NCBI GenBank assembly: GCA_027323595.1 | Contig: DAHWBL010000485.1 | Location: forward strand, 1-13,945 | DNA: 13,945 nt | Source: Acetobacteraceae bacterium | GTDB lineage: Bacteria > Pseudomonadota > Alphaproteobacteria > Acetobacterales > Acetobacteraceae | Direction: 5' to 3' | Position numbers and translations under genes: made by a program | Notes under the pieces: generated by a model | What the model was told of the DNA's origin: nothing | The model's input: only the letters and a program-made list of their open reading frames with translations | Database searches by the model: none | Part shown: positions 7,543 through 13,945 of the stretch, in pieces | Layout of the letters: each line of letters opens with the position of its first letter | Numbering within the stretch: the first letter of the stretch is position 1

Positions 7543-9092
7543 ACGCGGCGGCCGCGAATTTCAGCCTCGCGCTGTCGCAACTGCCGCTGTTCCTGGGGCA
7601 GCACGTGCTGCTCGCGCTGTCGTCGCTGGGGCTGGGGCTCGCGATCAGCCTGCCGCTGGCAATCGCGGCGGCGCGCATCGGCTGGCTGCGCGGCCCGGCA
7701 CTCGCCACCGCGAGCGTGATCCAGACGATCCCGGGTCTTGCGCTGCTGGCCTTGTTCTATCCGATTCTGCTGGCGCTGTCGGCGTTCACCATGCAGACCT
7801 TCGGCGTGGGGTTTCGCGCGCTCGGCTTTCTGCCCGCCCTGCTCGCGCTCACGCTCTATGCGATGCTGCCCATCCTGCGCAACACGGTCATCGCGATCGA
7901 GGGCATCGATGCGACAACCCTGCAGGCCGCGCGCGCGGTGGGAATGACGCCCACGCAATCGCTGCTGCGGGTCGAGCTGCCGCTCGCCGCCCCGGTGATC
8001 ATGGCGGGCATCCGCACCGCGGCGGTATGGGTGATCGGCACCGCCACACTGTCCACGCCGGTTGGCCAGACCAGCCTGGGCAATTACATCTTCACCGGCC
8101 TGCAAACGGAAAACTGGATTTTCGTGCTGTTCGGCTGCGGCGCGGCGGCAGCCCTCGCATTGGCGGTGGATCGCGCGCTGGGCCTCGCGGAATCGGGTTT
8201 TTCCCGGCGTTCGCCGCGTCGGCTGATCGGTGCGGCGGCCGCCATGGCGGTGATCCTGGCCGCCGGCCTGCCGACGCCGCGCCAGCAGGGGCGCGCCAGC
8301 ATCGTGGTGGGAACGAAGAATTTCGAGGAACAATATATCCTCGGCGCGCTGCTCGAACAGCGTCTGCGCGCCGCCGGCCTGCCCACCACCCGGCGCGACG
8401 GGCTTGGCTCGTCGATCCTGTTTCATGCCCTGGCCGCCAACGATGTCGATGTCTATGTCGATTATGCAGGCACCATCTGGACCAATCAGATGCACCGCAC
8501 CGACCAGCCGGGCCGCGAGGCCATGCTGGCGGAAATGACCGCCTGGCTGAAGCAGCGGCACGGCATCACCCTGCTGGCGCGGCTGGGCTTCGAGAACGCC
8601 TACACCCTGGCCATGCGGCCCGACAGCGCGAGCCGCCTTGGTGTCACCACGCTCACCGATCTCGCCCGCGTCGCATCCGGACTTTCCATCGGTGGCGACT
8701 ATGAATTTTTCGGCCGGCCGGACTGGGCGGCGACCGCCGGCACCTATGGGCTGCATTTCGCGCGGATGCGCCAGTACCAGTCGAACTTCCTCTACAAGGC
8801 GGTGCGCGACGGCGATGTGGACGTGATCTCGGCATTTTCGAGCGACGGCCGGATCGCCCAGTACGGCCTGCGGCTGCTCGCCGATCCGCTCAGCGCGCTG
8901 CCGCCCTATGACGCGGTGATCCTGCTGTCACCACGCCTCGCCGACGCCCCCGAATTACGCGCCGCACTCGCCGCGTTGCGCGGCGCCATCAGCCTGGAGA
9001 CGATGCAGCACGCCAATCTGATGGTGGACCAGGAACACGACAAGGCGAGCCCCGAGGCCGCCGCGACATGGCTGAACGATCAGCTGCGATAA
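7539..9092 (+). CDS. Fused permease and substrate-binding protein of quaternary-amine-type ABC importer (EgtU/OpuF-like)
   Basis: 517 residues with two domains. Residues 1-~215 are the permease: several membrane helices, with the ATPase-contacting EAA loop at 121-154 (EGIDATTLQAARAVGM...LPLAAPVI). A basic linker (SRRSPRRL) and one more hydrophobic segment (229-244) lead to an OpuAC-type binding domain from ~254 to the end. That domain has the family opening VVGTKNFEEQYILGALLEQ (257-275), the DVDVYVDYAGT segment (302-311; usually DxYxDYTGT), YQSNFLYKAVRDGDVDVISAF and SDGRIAQYGLRLLADPLSALPPY. The extra helix would place the binding domain on the periplasmic face, so no separate binding protein is needed. 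Known substrates of such fusions are compatible solutes and, for EgtU, ergothioneine. I cannot choose between these from the sequence. It ends eight bases from the convergent gene on the other strand. Confidence 0.93.
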   Translation: MNAAAANFSLALSQLPLFLGQHVLLALSSLGLGLAISLPLAIAAARIGWLRGPALATASVIQTIPGLALLALFYPILLALSAFTMQTFGVGFRALGFLPALLALTLYAMLPILRNTVIAIEGIDATTLQAARAVGMTPTQSLLRVELPLAAPVIMAGIRTAAVWVIGTATLSTPVGQTSLGNYIFTGLQTENWIFVLFGCGAAAALALAVDRALGLAESGFSRRSPRRLIGAAAAMAVILAAGLPTPRQQGRASIVVGTKNFEEQYILGALLEQRLRAAGLPTTRRDGLGSSILFHALAANDVDVYVDYAGTIWTNQMHRTDQPGREAMLAEMTAWLKQRHGITLLARLGFENAYTLAMRPDSASRLGVTTLTDLARVASGLSIGGDYEFFGRPDWAATAGTYGLHFARMRQYQSNFLYKAVRDGDVDVISAFSSDGRIAQYGLRLLADPLSALPPYDAVILLSPRLADAPELRAALAALRGAISLETMQHANLMVDQEHDKASPEAAATWLNDQLR

Positions 9093-9100
9093 TCCGCCGA

Positions 9101-9991
9101 TCACTCCTGGATCGCGCGCGCGATGGTCTGCGCGTTGGTGCGCAGCAGATCGAGATAGGTCGCCGCCGGACCGCCCGGCACCGACAGCGCGTCGGTATAG
9201 ATCGGCCCGCTCAGCGCGATACCGCTGCGCCGCGACACCTGCTCGCCGATGCGCGGATCGCACAGCGGATCCACCAGAATCGCGCCCGCCCCGTCCTGCT
9301 GCGCCTCATGCGCGAACTGGTCGATCTGCCGCGCCGAGGGCGTCGCCTCGCCCACCGACAGCGCGCGGATCGCCACGCCGTAGCGCGCGCCGAAATATCC
9401 CATGCTGTCGCCGATGCTGACCAGGTGCCGCCGGGTCTCGGGGATTTCGGAAAACAACTGCGCCAGCGCGGAATCGAGCTGCGCCACCCGCCCGGCATAG
9501 GTCTCCGCCCGCTCATGGATGCCGGCCGCGGCCGCCGGCGCCGCCGCCGCCAGCGCCTGGGCGATCGAGTGGATATAGAGCACCCCGTTGCGCGGGTCCT
9601 GCCAGGCGCGCGGGTCCGGCACGCCGGGCCGCAACAGGCGCGGCTGCACCAGCGCGGAGGCCACCACGCTGTCGCCCGAAAAACCGCTGGCGTGGCGCAG
9701 CCCCGGCAGCCACGGCTCCAGCCCCAGCCCGTTCTCCACCAGCAGCGCCGCCGGCTTCAGCGCCGAGCGGTCCACCCGGTGCGGACGAAACGGCGCGATC
9801 TGCTGATCCGGCCCGACCAGACTGGTCAGCGCGACCGCCTCGCCGCCGACGCGCGCCACCATCTCGGCCAGGATCGAAAAACTCGCCACCACCACCAGGC
9901 GCGGCGCCGCCGACTCGGCCGCGGATTGCGCGCGCCCGCTCCGGGAGCCCAGCAACAAAGCGGGCGCGGCCAAAATACTGCGTCGAAACAT
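9101..9991 (-). CDS. Zinc-family (ZnuA/AztC-like) ABC binding protein lacking the metal-binding histidines
   Basis: 296 residues from the ATG at 9991 (MFRRSILAAPALLL, a possible Tat-type secretion signal with cleavage after RAQS or nearby). A longer GTG start at 10012 has no Shine-Dalgarno sequence. The fold-defining pattern is that of cluster A-I metal binding proteins: VVASFSILAEMVARVGGEAV, SLVGPDQQ, VENGLGLEPWL, DPRAWQDPRNG, GYFGARYG, IYTDALS and GPAATYLDLL. Compared with zinc proteins, however, the first His (DAH/DPH...) is Ala, the second (DPHxW) is Arg (DPRAW), and the third (SHDAFGYF) is Gly (SIGDSMGYF). Only the C-terminal Asp (YTDALS) remains. The His-rich loop of ZnuA is also absent. 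It may bind another metal form, another ligand, or nothing. No ATPase or permease of this family is adjacent; the gene stands alone, convergent with the fused permease and divergent from the peptidase gene. Confidence 0.87.
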   Translation of the reverse strand: MFRRSILAAPALLLGSRSGRAQSAAESAAPRLVVVASFSILAEMVARVGGEAVALTSLVGPDQQIAPFRPHRVDRSALKPAALLVENGLGLEPWLPGLRHASGFSGDSVVASALVQPRLLRPGVPDPRAWQDPRNGVLYIHSIAQALAAAAPAAAAGIHERAETYAGRVAQLDSALAQLFSEIPETRRHLVSIGDSMGYFGARYGVAIRALSVGEATPSARQIDQFAHEAQQDGAGAILVDPLCDPRIGEQVSRRSGIALSGPIYTDALSVPGGPAATYLDLLRTNAQTIARAIQE

Positions 9992-10022
9992 GCCGCAACC
10001 TGCTGAAATCACGCCGCCATTG

Positions 10023-10045
10023 CAAGCCGGCCCGCGCCGGCATTG
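10023..10045. repeat. Small inverted repeat in divergent gap
   Basis: CAAGCCGG and CCGGC(A)TTG pair as an eight-base stem with one bulged A around a six-base GC loop. It lies between the divergent starts of the zinc-family binding protein and the peptidase gene. It could be an operator, but short GC hairpins arise by chance in DNA this GC-rich. Confidence 0.3.
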
Positions 10046-10077
10046 AACGACACGGGGCGGATCGGCGAGACTGGCCC

Positions 10078-10779
10078 ATGCCGATCATCCTGCCGACCAC
10101 CCTGGAGATGCCCGACGGCCCCGCGCCGGTCGCCTGGCGGCGCAGCGCGCGGGCGCGGCAGGTGTCGCTGCGGATCGACCCGCGCGCCGGCGGCGTGGTG
10201 GTCACGCTGCCGCTGCGCACCGGGCAGAAGGCCGGGCTCGATCTGCTGCACGCCCATGCCGGCTGGGTGGCGAACCGGCTGGCCGCGCTGCCGCCGCGAC
10301 TGGTGATCGCCGATGGCGCGACCCTGCCGGTGCACGGGCGCCCGATGCTGGTGCGCCATTGCCCCGAGGCGCGCGGCGGCGCCTGGATCGAGGCGGATCG
10401 CATCCTTGTCGCCGGACGGATCGAGCATCTGCCGCGCCGGGTGCGCGACTGCCTGCGCGCCGAGGCCGGCCGGGTGCTGACCCGCATCGCCCACGACAAG
10501 GCCGCCGCCGCCGGGCTGCACCTCCCGCGCATCGCCATCAAGGACACCAGCAGCCGCTGGGGCTCGTGCGCCGCCGACGGGCTGGTGATGTTCAGTTGGC
10601 GGCTGATCATGGCGCCCGGCTTCGTGCAGGACTACGTCGCCGCCCATGAGGTCGCGCATCTGCGCCACATGAACCATGGGCGGCATTTCTGGGCGCTGGT
10701 CGCGACCCTCACCGAGCACCAGGCCGACGCCGTCACCTGGCTGCGCCGCCAGGGCCCGGCGCTGCTGCGGATCGCCTGA
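10078..10779 (+). CDS. YgjP-type (SprT-like, DUF45) zinc metallopeptidase
   Basis: 233 residues, the normal length. The C-terminal half carries the catalytic zinc site HEVAH (H190, E191, H194), with the third ligand six residues on in HMNHGRHFW (H200). Just before it is the family motif DTSSRWGSC (156-164). The N-terminal half has the family's RRSARARQVSLRIDPRAGGVVVTLP segment and a VHGRP element (85-89). Members are cytosolic, conserved across bacteria, and of uncertain physiological role; a protein-turnover function is usually assumed. The gene is divergent from the zinc-family binding protein (86-base gap) and convergent with the ferredoxin reductase gene (30-base gap). It seems to be a single-gene transcription unit. 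Family call is secure, role is not. Confidence 0.92.
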   Translation: MPIILPTTLEMPDGPAPVAWRRSARARQVSLRIDPRAGGVVVTLPLRTGQKAGLDLLHAHAGWVANRLAALPPRLVIADGATLPVHGRPMLVRHCPEARGGAWIEADRILVAGRIEHLPRRVRDCLRAEAGRVLTRIAHDKAAAAGLHLPRIAIKDTSSRWGSCAADGLVMFSWRLIMAPGFVQDYVAAHEVAHLRHMNHGRHFWALVATLTEHQADAVTWLRRQGPALLRIA

Positions 10780-10809
10780 GCGGTCCTGCCGTCCCTCGGC
10801 CCGCCGGCG

Positions 10810-11844
10810 CTAACCAGGCACGCCCTTGGACGTCGAATATTCGAAATGCAGCGCCACGTCGGGATGCACGATCGGGTGGATGGCGTGCGCCGCCACCGCC
10901 GCCTCGGCGAAGCCCTGCAGGATCAGCTTGAGCTTGCCCGGATAGGTGGCGACATCGCCGATCGCGAACACGCCGGGCAGCGAGGTGGCGCAGGTCGCCG
11001 GATCGATCGGCAGATGGTGGTGCGCCAGCTCCAGCCCCCAGCCGGCGATCGGCCCGAGATCCATCGACAGGCCATAGAACGGCAACAGGAAATCCGCCGC
11101 CAGCAGCCGGGTCTGCCCCTGCATGTCCGCCACGCTGACGCCGCGCAGCACCCCGTCCTGCCCGTCCAGACCATGCAGTTGATAGGGGATCACCAGCTCG
11201 ATCCGCCCGGCGGCGGCCGCCGCGTCGAGCCGGGCGGCGCTGTCCGGCGCGGCACGAAACCGTGGCCGGCGATGCACCACCGCGACGTGGGCGGCGATGT
11301 CGGCCAGCGCCAGCGCCCAATCCACCGCCGAGTCGCCGCCACCGGCGATCACCACCCGCCGACCCCGGAAATCCTCGCGCCGGCGCACGTAATACCGCAC
11401 CGCGCCGGACGCCTCGAACGCCGCCAGCCCGTCCAGCGGCGGCCGGTTGGGGCCGAACGCGCCGGCCCCCGCGGCGATCACCACCGCCTTGCAGGCGATG
11501 CTGTCGCCGGCGTCGGTGGTCAGCAGGAAATCACCCGCGCCGCCGGCCAGGCCCACCACCCGCCGGCCGAGCAGCCGCGGCGCCTCGAACGGGGCGATCT
11601 GCTGGTCGAGCCGGGCGATCAGGTCGCCGGCCTCGATCGCGGGGTGGGCGGGAATGTCGTAGATCGGCTTTTCCGGATAGAGCGCGGTGCATTGCCCGCC
11701 GACCGCCTCGAGCGCGTCGATCAGCACCGAGCGCAGCTTGAGCATGCCGCATTCGAACACCGCGAACATGCCCACCGGCCCGGCGCCGATGATCGCCACA
11801 TCCGTCCGCACGCTCTCGCCCATCGGCCGATCCCCGCCAGTCAT
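10810..11844 (-). CDS. Ferredoxin/flavodoxin-NADP+ reductase, thioredoxin-reductase-like (YumC type)
   Basis: 344 residues from the ATG at 11844; the in-frame ATG at 11823 (337 residues) fits the family better, since homologues have only about five residues before TDVxIIGAGP. FAD is bound by IIGAGPVGMF (18-27), and by the C-terminal GVFAIGDVATYPGKLKLILQ motif. NADP is bound around VVIAGGGDSAVDWA (164-177). GGQCTALYPEKPIYDIPA (49-66) is the family hallmark. The CxxC pair of thioredoxin reductase is absent, so it is a reductase of ferredoxin or flavodoxin, not of thioredoxin. The C terminus HFEYSTSKGVPG is the family's conserved tail that stacks near the flavin. It supplies or drains reduced ferredoxin in the cytosol. 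It is transcribed away from tsaE across a 93-base gap in which no convincing promoter was found. Confidence 0.94.
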   Translation of the reverse strand: MTGGDRPMGESVRTDVAIIGAGPVGMFAVFECGMLKLRSVLIDALEAVGGQCTALYPEKPIYDIPAHPAIEAGDLIARLDQQIAPFEAPRLLGRRVVGLAGGAGDFLLTTDAGDSIACKAVVIAAGAGAFGPNRPPLDGLAAFEASGAVRYYVRRREDFRGRRVVIAGGGDSAVDWALALADIAAHVAVVHRRPRFRAAPDSAARLDAAAAAGRIELVIPYQLHGLDGQDGVLRGVSVADMQGQTRLLAADFLLPFYGLSMDLGPIAGWGLELAHHHLPIDPATCATSLPGVFAIGDVATYPGKLKLILQGFAEAAVAAHAIHPIVHPDVALHFEYSTSKGVPG

Positions 11845-11937
11845 GCGACTGTTCTAGAGCATTGTCCGGCGCGACAAAATCCACCCTCCCGGCGCGGCGG
11901 TTGGACGCCGGGGCCGATGCGGGCAAGATGCGCCGCC

Positions 11938-12420
11938 ATGACCGATCACGACACGCTCCCCGCCCGCACCATCGCCCTGCCGAACCAGGCCGCCACCGAG
12001 GCGCTGGGTGCTGCCGTCGCCGCCCTGCTGCGTCCGGGCGACGCGGTGCTGCTGCACGGGCCGCTCGGCGCCGGCAAATCCACCCTGGCGCGCGCCATCC
12101 TGCGCCAGCTCGCCGGCGACCCCGCGCTGGAGGTGCCCAGCCCGAGCTACACGCTGGCGCAGACCTACGACACGCCGGTCGGCCCGGTGGTGCATTTCGA
12201 CCTCTGGCGGCTGGACGGGCCGGCCGCACTCGACGAACTCGGCTGGGACGAGGCGCGCGCCGGCGTGGTGATCGTGGAATGGCCGGACCGGCTGGGCGCG
12301 CACGCGCCGCCCGACGCGCTGCACCTCGCGCTCAGCATCGACGGCGACGATGCCCGCACCGCGCGCATCCACGGCTGGGCCGATCGACCCGGGTTGCTCC
12401 CCTGCGAGCTGCACGCATGA
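11938..12420 (+). CDS. tsaE: tRNA t6A biosynthesis ATPase TsaE
   Basis: 160 residues, the usual length. The Walker A motif is GPLGAGKST (41-49). The other family motifs follow in order: VPSPSYTLAQTY (67-78), HFDLWRL (86-92), and VIVEWPDRLG (111-120). TsaE binds the TsaB/TsaD complex and powers threonylcarbamoylation of A37 in ANN-decoding tRNAs, a near-essential step. The frame is open far upstream, but the ATG at 11938 begins the recognisable protein, and upstream codons lie antisense to the ferredoxin reductase gene. It overlaps the following gene by four bases (ATGA), so it heads an operon with the nucleotidyltransferase and addB. Confidence 0.95.
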   Translation: MTDHDTLPARTIALPNQAATEALGAAVAALLRPGDAVLLHGPLGAGKSTLARAILRQLAGDPALEVPSPSYTLAQTYDTPVGPVVHFDLWRLDGPAALDELGWDEARAGVVIVEWPDRLGAHAPPDALHLALSIDGDDARTARIHGWADRPGLLPCELHA

Positions 12421-13154
12421 GCCGCCCCACCCACGCCATGCTGCTCGCCGCCGGGCTCGGCACCCGCATGCGCCCGCTGACCGACCGCACCGCCAAGCCG
12501 CTGCTGCCGCTCGCCGGCCGCCCGCTGATCGACCACGCGCTGGACCGGCTGGCCGCCGCCGGGATCAGCGATGTGGTGGTGAACGCGCATTGGCACGCCG
12601 ATCTGGTCGGCGCGCATCTGCGCGCGCGCACCGGCCCGCCGCGCACCGTGCTGCGCCACGAGACCAGCCTGCTCGACACCGGCGGCGCGGTCGGCGCGGC
12701 GCTGGCCGAGGGGCTGCTCGGCACCGCCCCGTTCTTCGTCGTCAACGGCGACAGCTTCTGGCTCGACGGGCCGGCACCGGCGCTGGCGCGGATGGCGGCG
12801 GCGTTCGCGCCCGACCGGATGGACGCGCTGCTGCTGGTCCATCGCACCTGCCATGTCAGCGGCGATTTCGTGCCCGGCGATTTCGCCATCGACCGCGAAG
12901 GCAGGCTGCGCCGGCGCGGCGAGCGCGAGATCGTGCCCTACATCTATGCCGGCGTGCAGTTGCTCGCACCCGGCCTGCTGACCGCCGCCGACAGCGCGCG
13001 GTTTTCGATGAACCAGGCGTGGGACCGCGCCATCGAGGCCGGGCTCATCGCCGCCCTGGTGCATGACGGGCTGTGGTTCCATCTGACCCGCCCCGCCGAC
13101 CTGGTGGAGGCCGAGACCAGCCTGCGCGACCGCGCGCTCGGCGTCACCAGGTAG
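12417..13154 (+). CDS. MurU-like sugar-1-phosphate nucleotidyltransferase
   Basis: 245 residues. The N terminus has the nucleotidyltransferase signature LLAAGLGTRMRPLTDRTAKP (9-28), with K27 the expected phosphate-binding Lys; VVNGDSFW (108-115) carries the metal-binding Asp. Later landmarks, GDFVPGDFAID, YIYAGVQLLAP, FSMNQAWDRAI and GLWFHLTRPADLVEAE, match the MurU/ManC-like subfamily. MurU makes UDP-MurNAc from MurNAc-1-phosphate in the cell-wall recycling bypass; mannose-1-phosphate guanylyltransferase is the main alternative. In many alphaproteobacteria the kinase gene amgK lies between tsaE and murU. Here the ATG overlaps the tsaE stop, so no kinase gene can fit. The TAG stop is five bases before the addB start. 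Confidence 0.88.
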   Translation: MSRPTHAMLLAAGLGTRMRPLTDRTAKPLLPLAGRPLIDHALDRLAAAGISDVVVNAHWHADLVGAHLRARTGPPRTVLRHETSLLDTGGAVGAALAEGLLGTAPFFVVNGDSFWLDGPAPALARMAAAFAPDRMDALLLVHRTCHVSGDFVPGDFAIDREGRLRRRGEREIVPYIYAGVQLLAPGLLTAADSARFSMNQAWDRAIEAGLIAALVHDGLWFHLTRPADLVEAETSLRDRALGVTR

Positions 13155-13159
13155 CCACG

Positions 13160-13945
13160 GTGGCGCTCGCCTCCATCCCGCCGCACCTGCCCTTCCTCGA
13201 CACTCTGGCGCGGCGCTGGCTGGACGGCCCGTTCGACCCCGGCGAGGGGCTGCTGCTGCTGCCCAGCCGGCGCGCGGCGCGCGCGCTCGCCGATGCGTTC
13301 CTGCGCGTGGGCGGCGGCCGGCCGATGCTGCTGCCGCGCATCGTGGGCATCGCCGCGCTGGACGAGGCGCCGCTGCTGCTCGCCGGCGTTCTGGACCTGC
13401 CGCCGGCGATGGACCCGCCCCGGCGGCTGGCGCTGCTCAGCCGGCTGATCCTGGCGCTGGACGGTTCCGCCGGCGAGCCGCGCACGCTCGATCGGGCCTG
13501 GCCGCTGGCCGGCGAGCTGGCGCGGCTGATGGACGAGGCGGAGCTGGCCGGGATCGATCTGGCCGCCGCCCTGCCCACCGCCGCCGACCCCGCCTATGCG
13601 GTGCATTGGCAGCGCACGCTGCGGTTCCTGGAAATCGTCACCGCCGCCTGGCCGGAGGTGCTCGCCGCCGAGGGGCTGATGAACCCGGCCGCCCGGCTGG
13701 TGGCGCTGCTGGCCGCCCAGGCGGCGCGCTGGACCGCCGCCCCGCCCACCGGAAGGGTGTGGGCGGCCGGGTTCGCCGGCGGCGTGCCGGGCCTGTTCGG
13801 GCTGCTGCGGGTGGTCGCCGGGCTGCCGGACGGGCTGGTGGTGGTGCCCGGTCTCGACACCGCGATGCAGGAGCCAGTGTTCCAGTCGCTGCTGGCCTCG
13901 CACCCGCAGGACGGGCTGGCCCGGCTGCTGAACGGCGCGGGGCTG
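13160..13945 (+). CDS. addB: Double-strand break repair protein AddB, N-terminal part (3' truncated by window)
   Basis: An open frame of 262 codons from the GTG at 13160 to the window edge, without a stop. Landmarks of alphaproteobacterial AddB are seen: IPPHLPFLDTLARRWL at the start, LLLPSRRAARALADAFL, MLLPRIVGI, and VWAAGFAGGVPG followed by LPDGLVVVPGLDTAM. AddB is the nuclease/inactivated-helicase partner of AddA in the AddAB end-resection complex, which processes double-strand breaks for RecA. The usual AGSTGS-like segment reads AGFAGG here; that region is often degenerate in AddB. The real protein should be about 1000 residues, so roughly a quarter is visible. addA is expected downstream. 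The gene follows the nucleotidyltransferase by five bases, in the same operon. Confidence 0.9.
   Translation, partial: MALASIPPHLPFLDTLARRWLDGPFDPGEGLLLLPSRRAARALADAFLRVGGGRPMLLPRIVGIAALDEAPLLLAGVLDLPPAMDPPRRLALLSRLILALDGSAGEPRTLDRAWPLAGELARLMDEAELAGIDLAAALPTAADPAYAVHWQRTLRFLEIVTAAWPEVLAAEGLMNPAARLVALLAAQAARWTAAPPTGRVWAAGFAGGVPGLFGLLRVVAGLPDGLVVVPGLDTAMQEPVFQSLLASHPQDGLARLLNGAGL

Noticed and set aside
5755..8756. Very long open frames on the minus strand (534 and 525 codons) and another at 4782-5921
   Set aside because: They lie antisense to clear transporter genes, give Arg/His/Asp/Gln-rich sequence with no recognisable motif, and are the expected mirror of GC-rich codon use.
9093..9100. 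Possible shared terminator between the convergent genes
   Set aside because: The gap is only eight bases and no stem with a T-run is visible around it.
9068..10006. 312-codon plus-strand frame over the zinc-family binding protein
   Set aside because: Its product is low-complexity Arg/His/Gln-rich, while the minus strand encodes a recognisable secreted protein.
10846..11937. Long N-terminal extension in frame with tsaE
   Set aside because: It is antisense to the ferredoxin reductase, and TsaE homologues start at the position of the ATG at 11938.
11862..12416. N-terminal extension in frame with the murU-like gene
   Set aside because: It overlaps tsaE in another frame and is Arg/Ala-rich; the nucleotidyltransferase signature begins directly after the ATG at 12417.

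Overview
The window is GC-rich, densely packed bacterial DNA. Overlapping start/stop codons, frequent GTG starts and the gene order tsaE - MurU-type nucleotidyltransferase - addB (alphaproteobacterial AddB type) point to an alphaproteobacterium, most likely of the Rhodospirillales/Acetobacteraceae. The lineage is inferred from gene content and composition; no marker rRNA is present. I see no tRNA, rRNA, CRISPR array, insertion sequence or phage gene. The longest stretch without a gene is 217 bases (1891-2107).

Left part (1-6735, all + strand). A truncated PEP-synthase-like phosphotransferase (ATP-grasp end plus phosphohistidine domain, no PEP-binding barrel) overlaps a D-2-hydroxyacid dehydrogenase gene. 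After a leader region with a strong hairpin-plus-T-tract, a complete branched-chain-amino-acid-type (LIV/HAAT) ABC importer follows: binding protein, two ATPases and two permeases. The five transporter genes are tightly packed from 2108 to 6735. Together these genes look like an uptake-plus-activation/oxidation module for an organic acid or similar small molecule whose identity the sequence does not give.

Middle part (6772-9092, + strand). Two overlapping genes form a compact quaternary-amine-type importer of the OpuC/YehXWZ/EgtU class: an ATPase, and one polypeptide that fuses the permease to the substrate-binding domain. Compatible solutes (betaine, choline, carnitine) or ergothioneine are the known substrates of this class.

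Convergent to it (9101-9991, - strand) is a secreted binding protein of the ZnuA/AztC zinc family in which all three expected metal-binding histidines appear to be replaced. This is the most unusual single protein in the window. No cognate ATPase or permease gene lies beside it.

Right part (10078-13945). A YgjP-type zinc metallopeptidase (+), a thioredoxin-reductase-like ferredoxin-NADP reductase (-), then a + strand housekeeping run: tsaE (tRNA t6A synthesis), a MurU-like sugar-1-phosphate nucleotidyltransferase, and the start of addB (double-strand break repair), which runs off the window. The sugar kinase gene (amgK) that often sits between tsaE and murU is absent. This right part is visibly more GC-rich than the LIV operon.

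No proven new system is claimed. The best candidates for new biology are the orphan phosphotransferase/dehydrogenase/LIV module and the histidine-less zinc-family binding protein.
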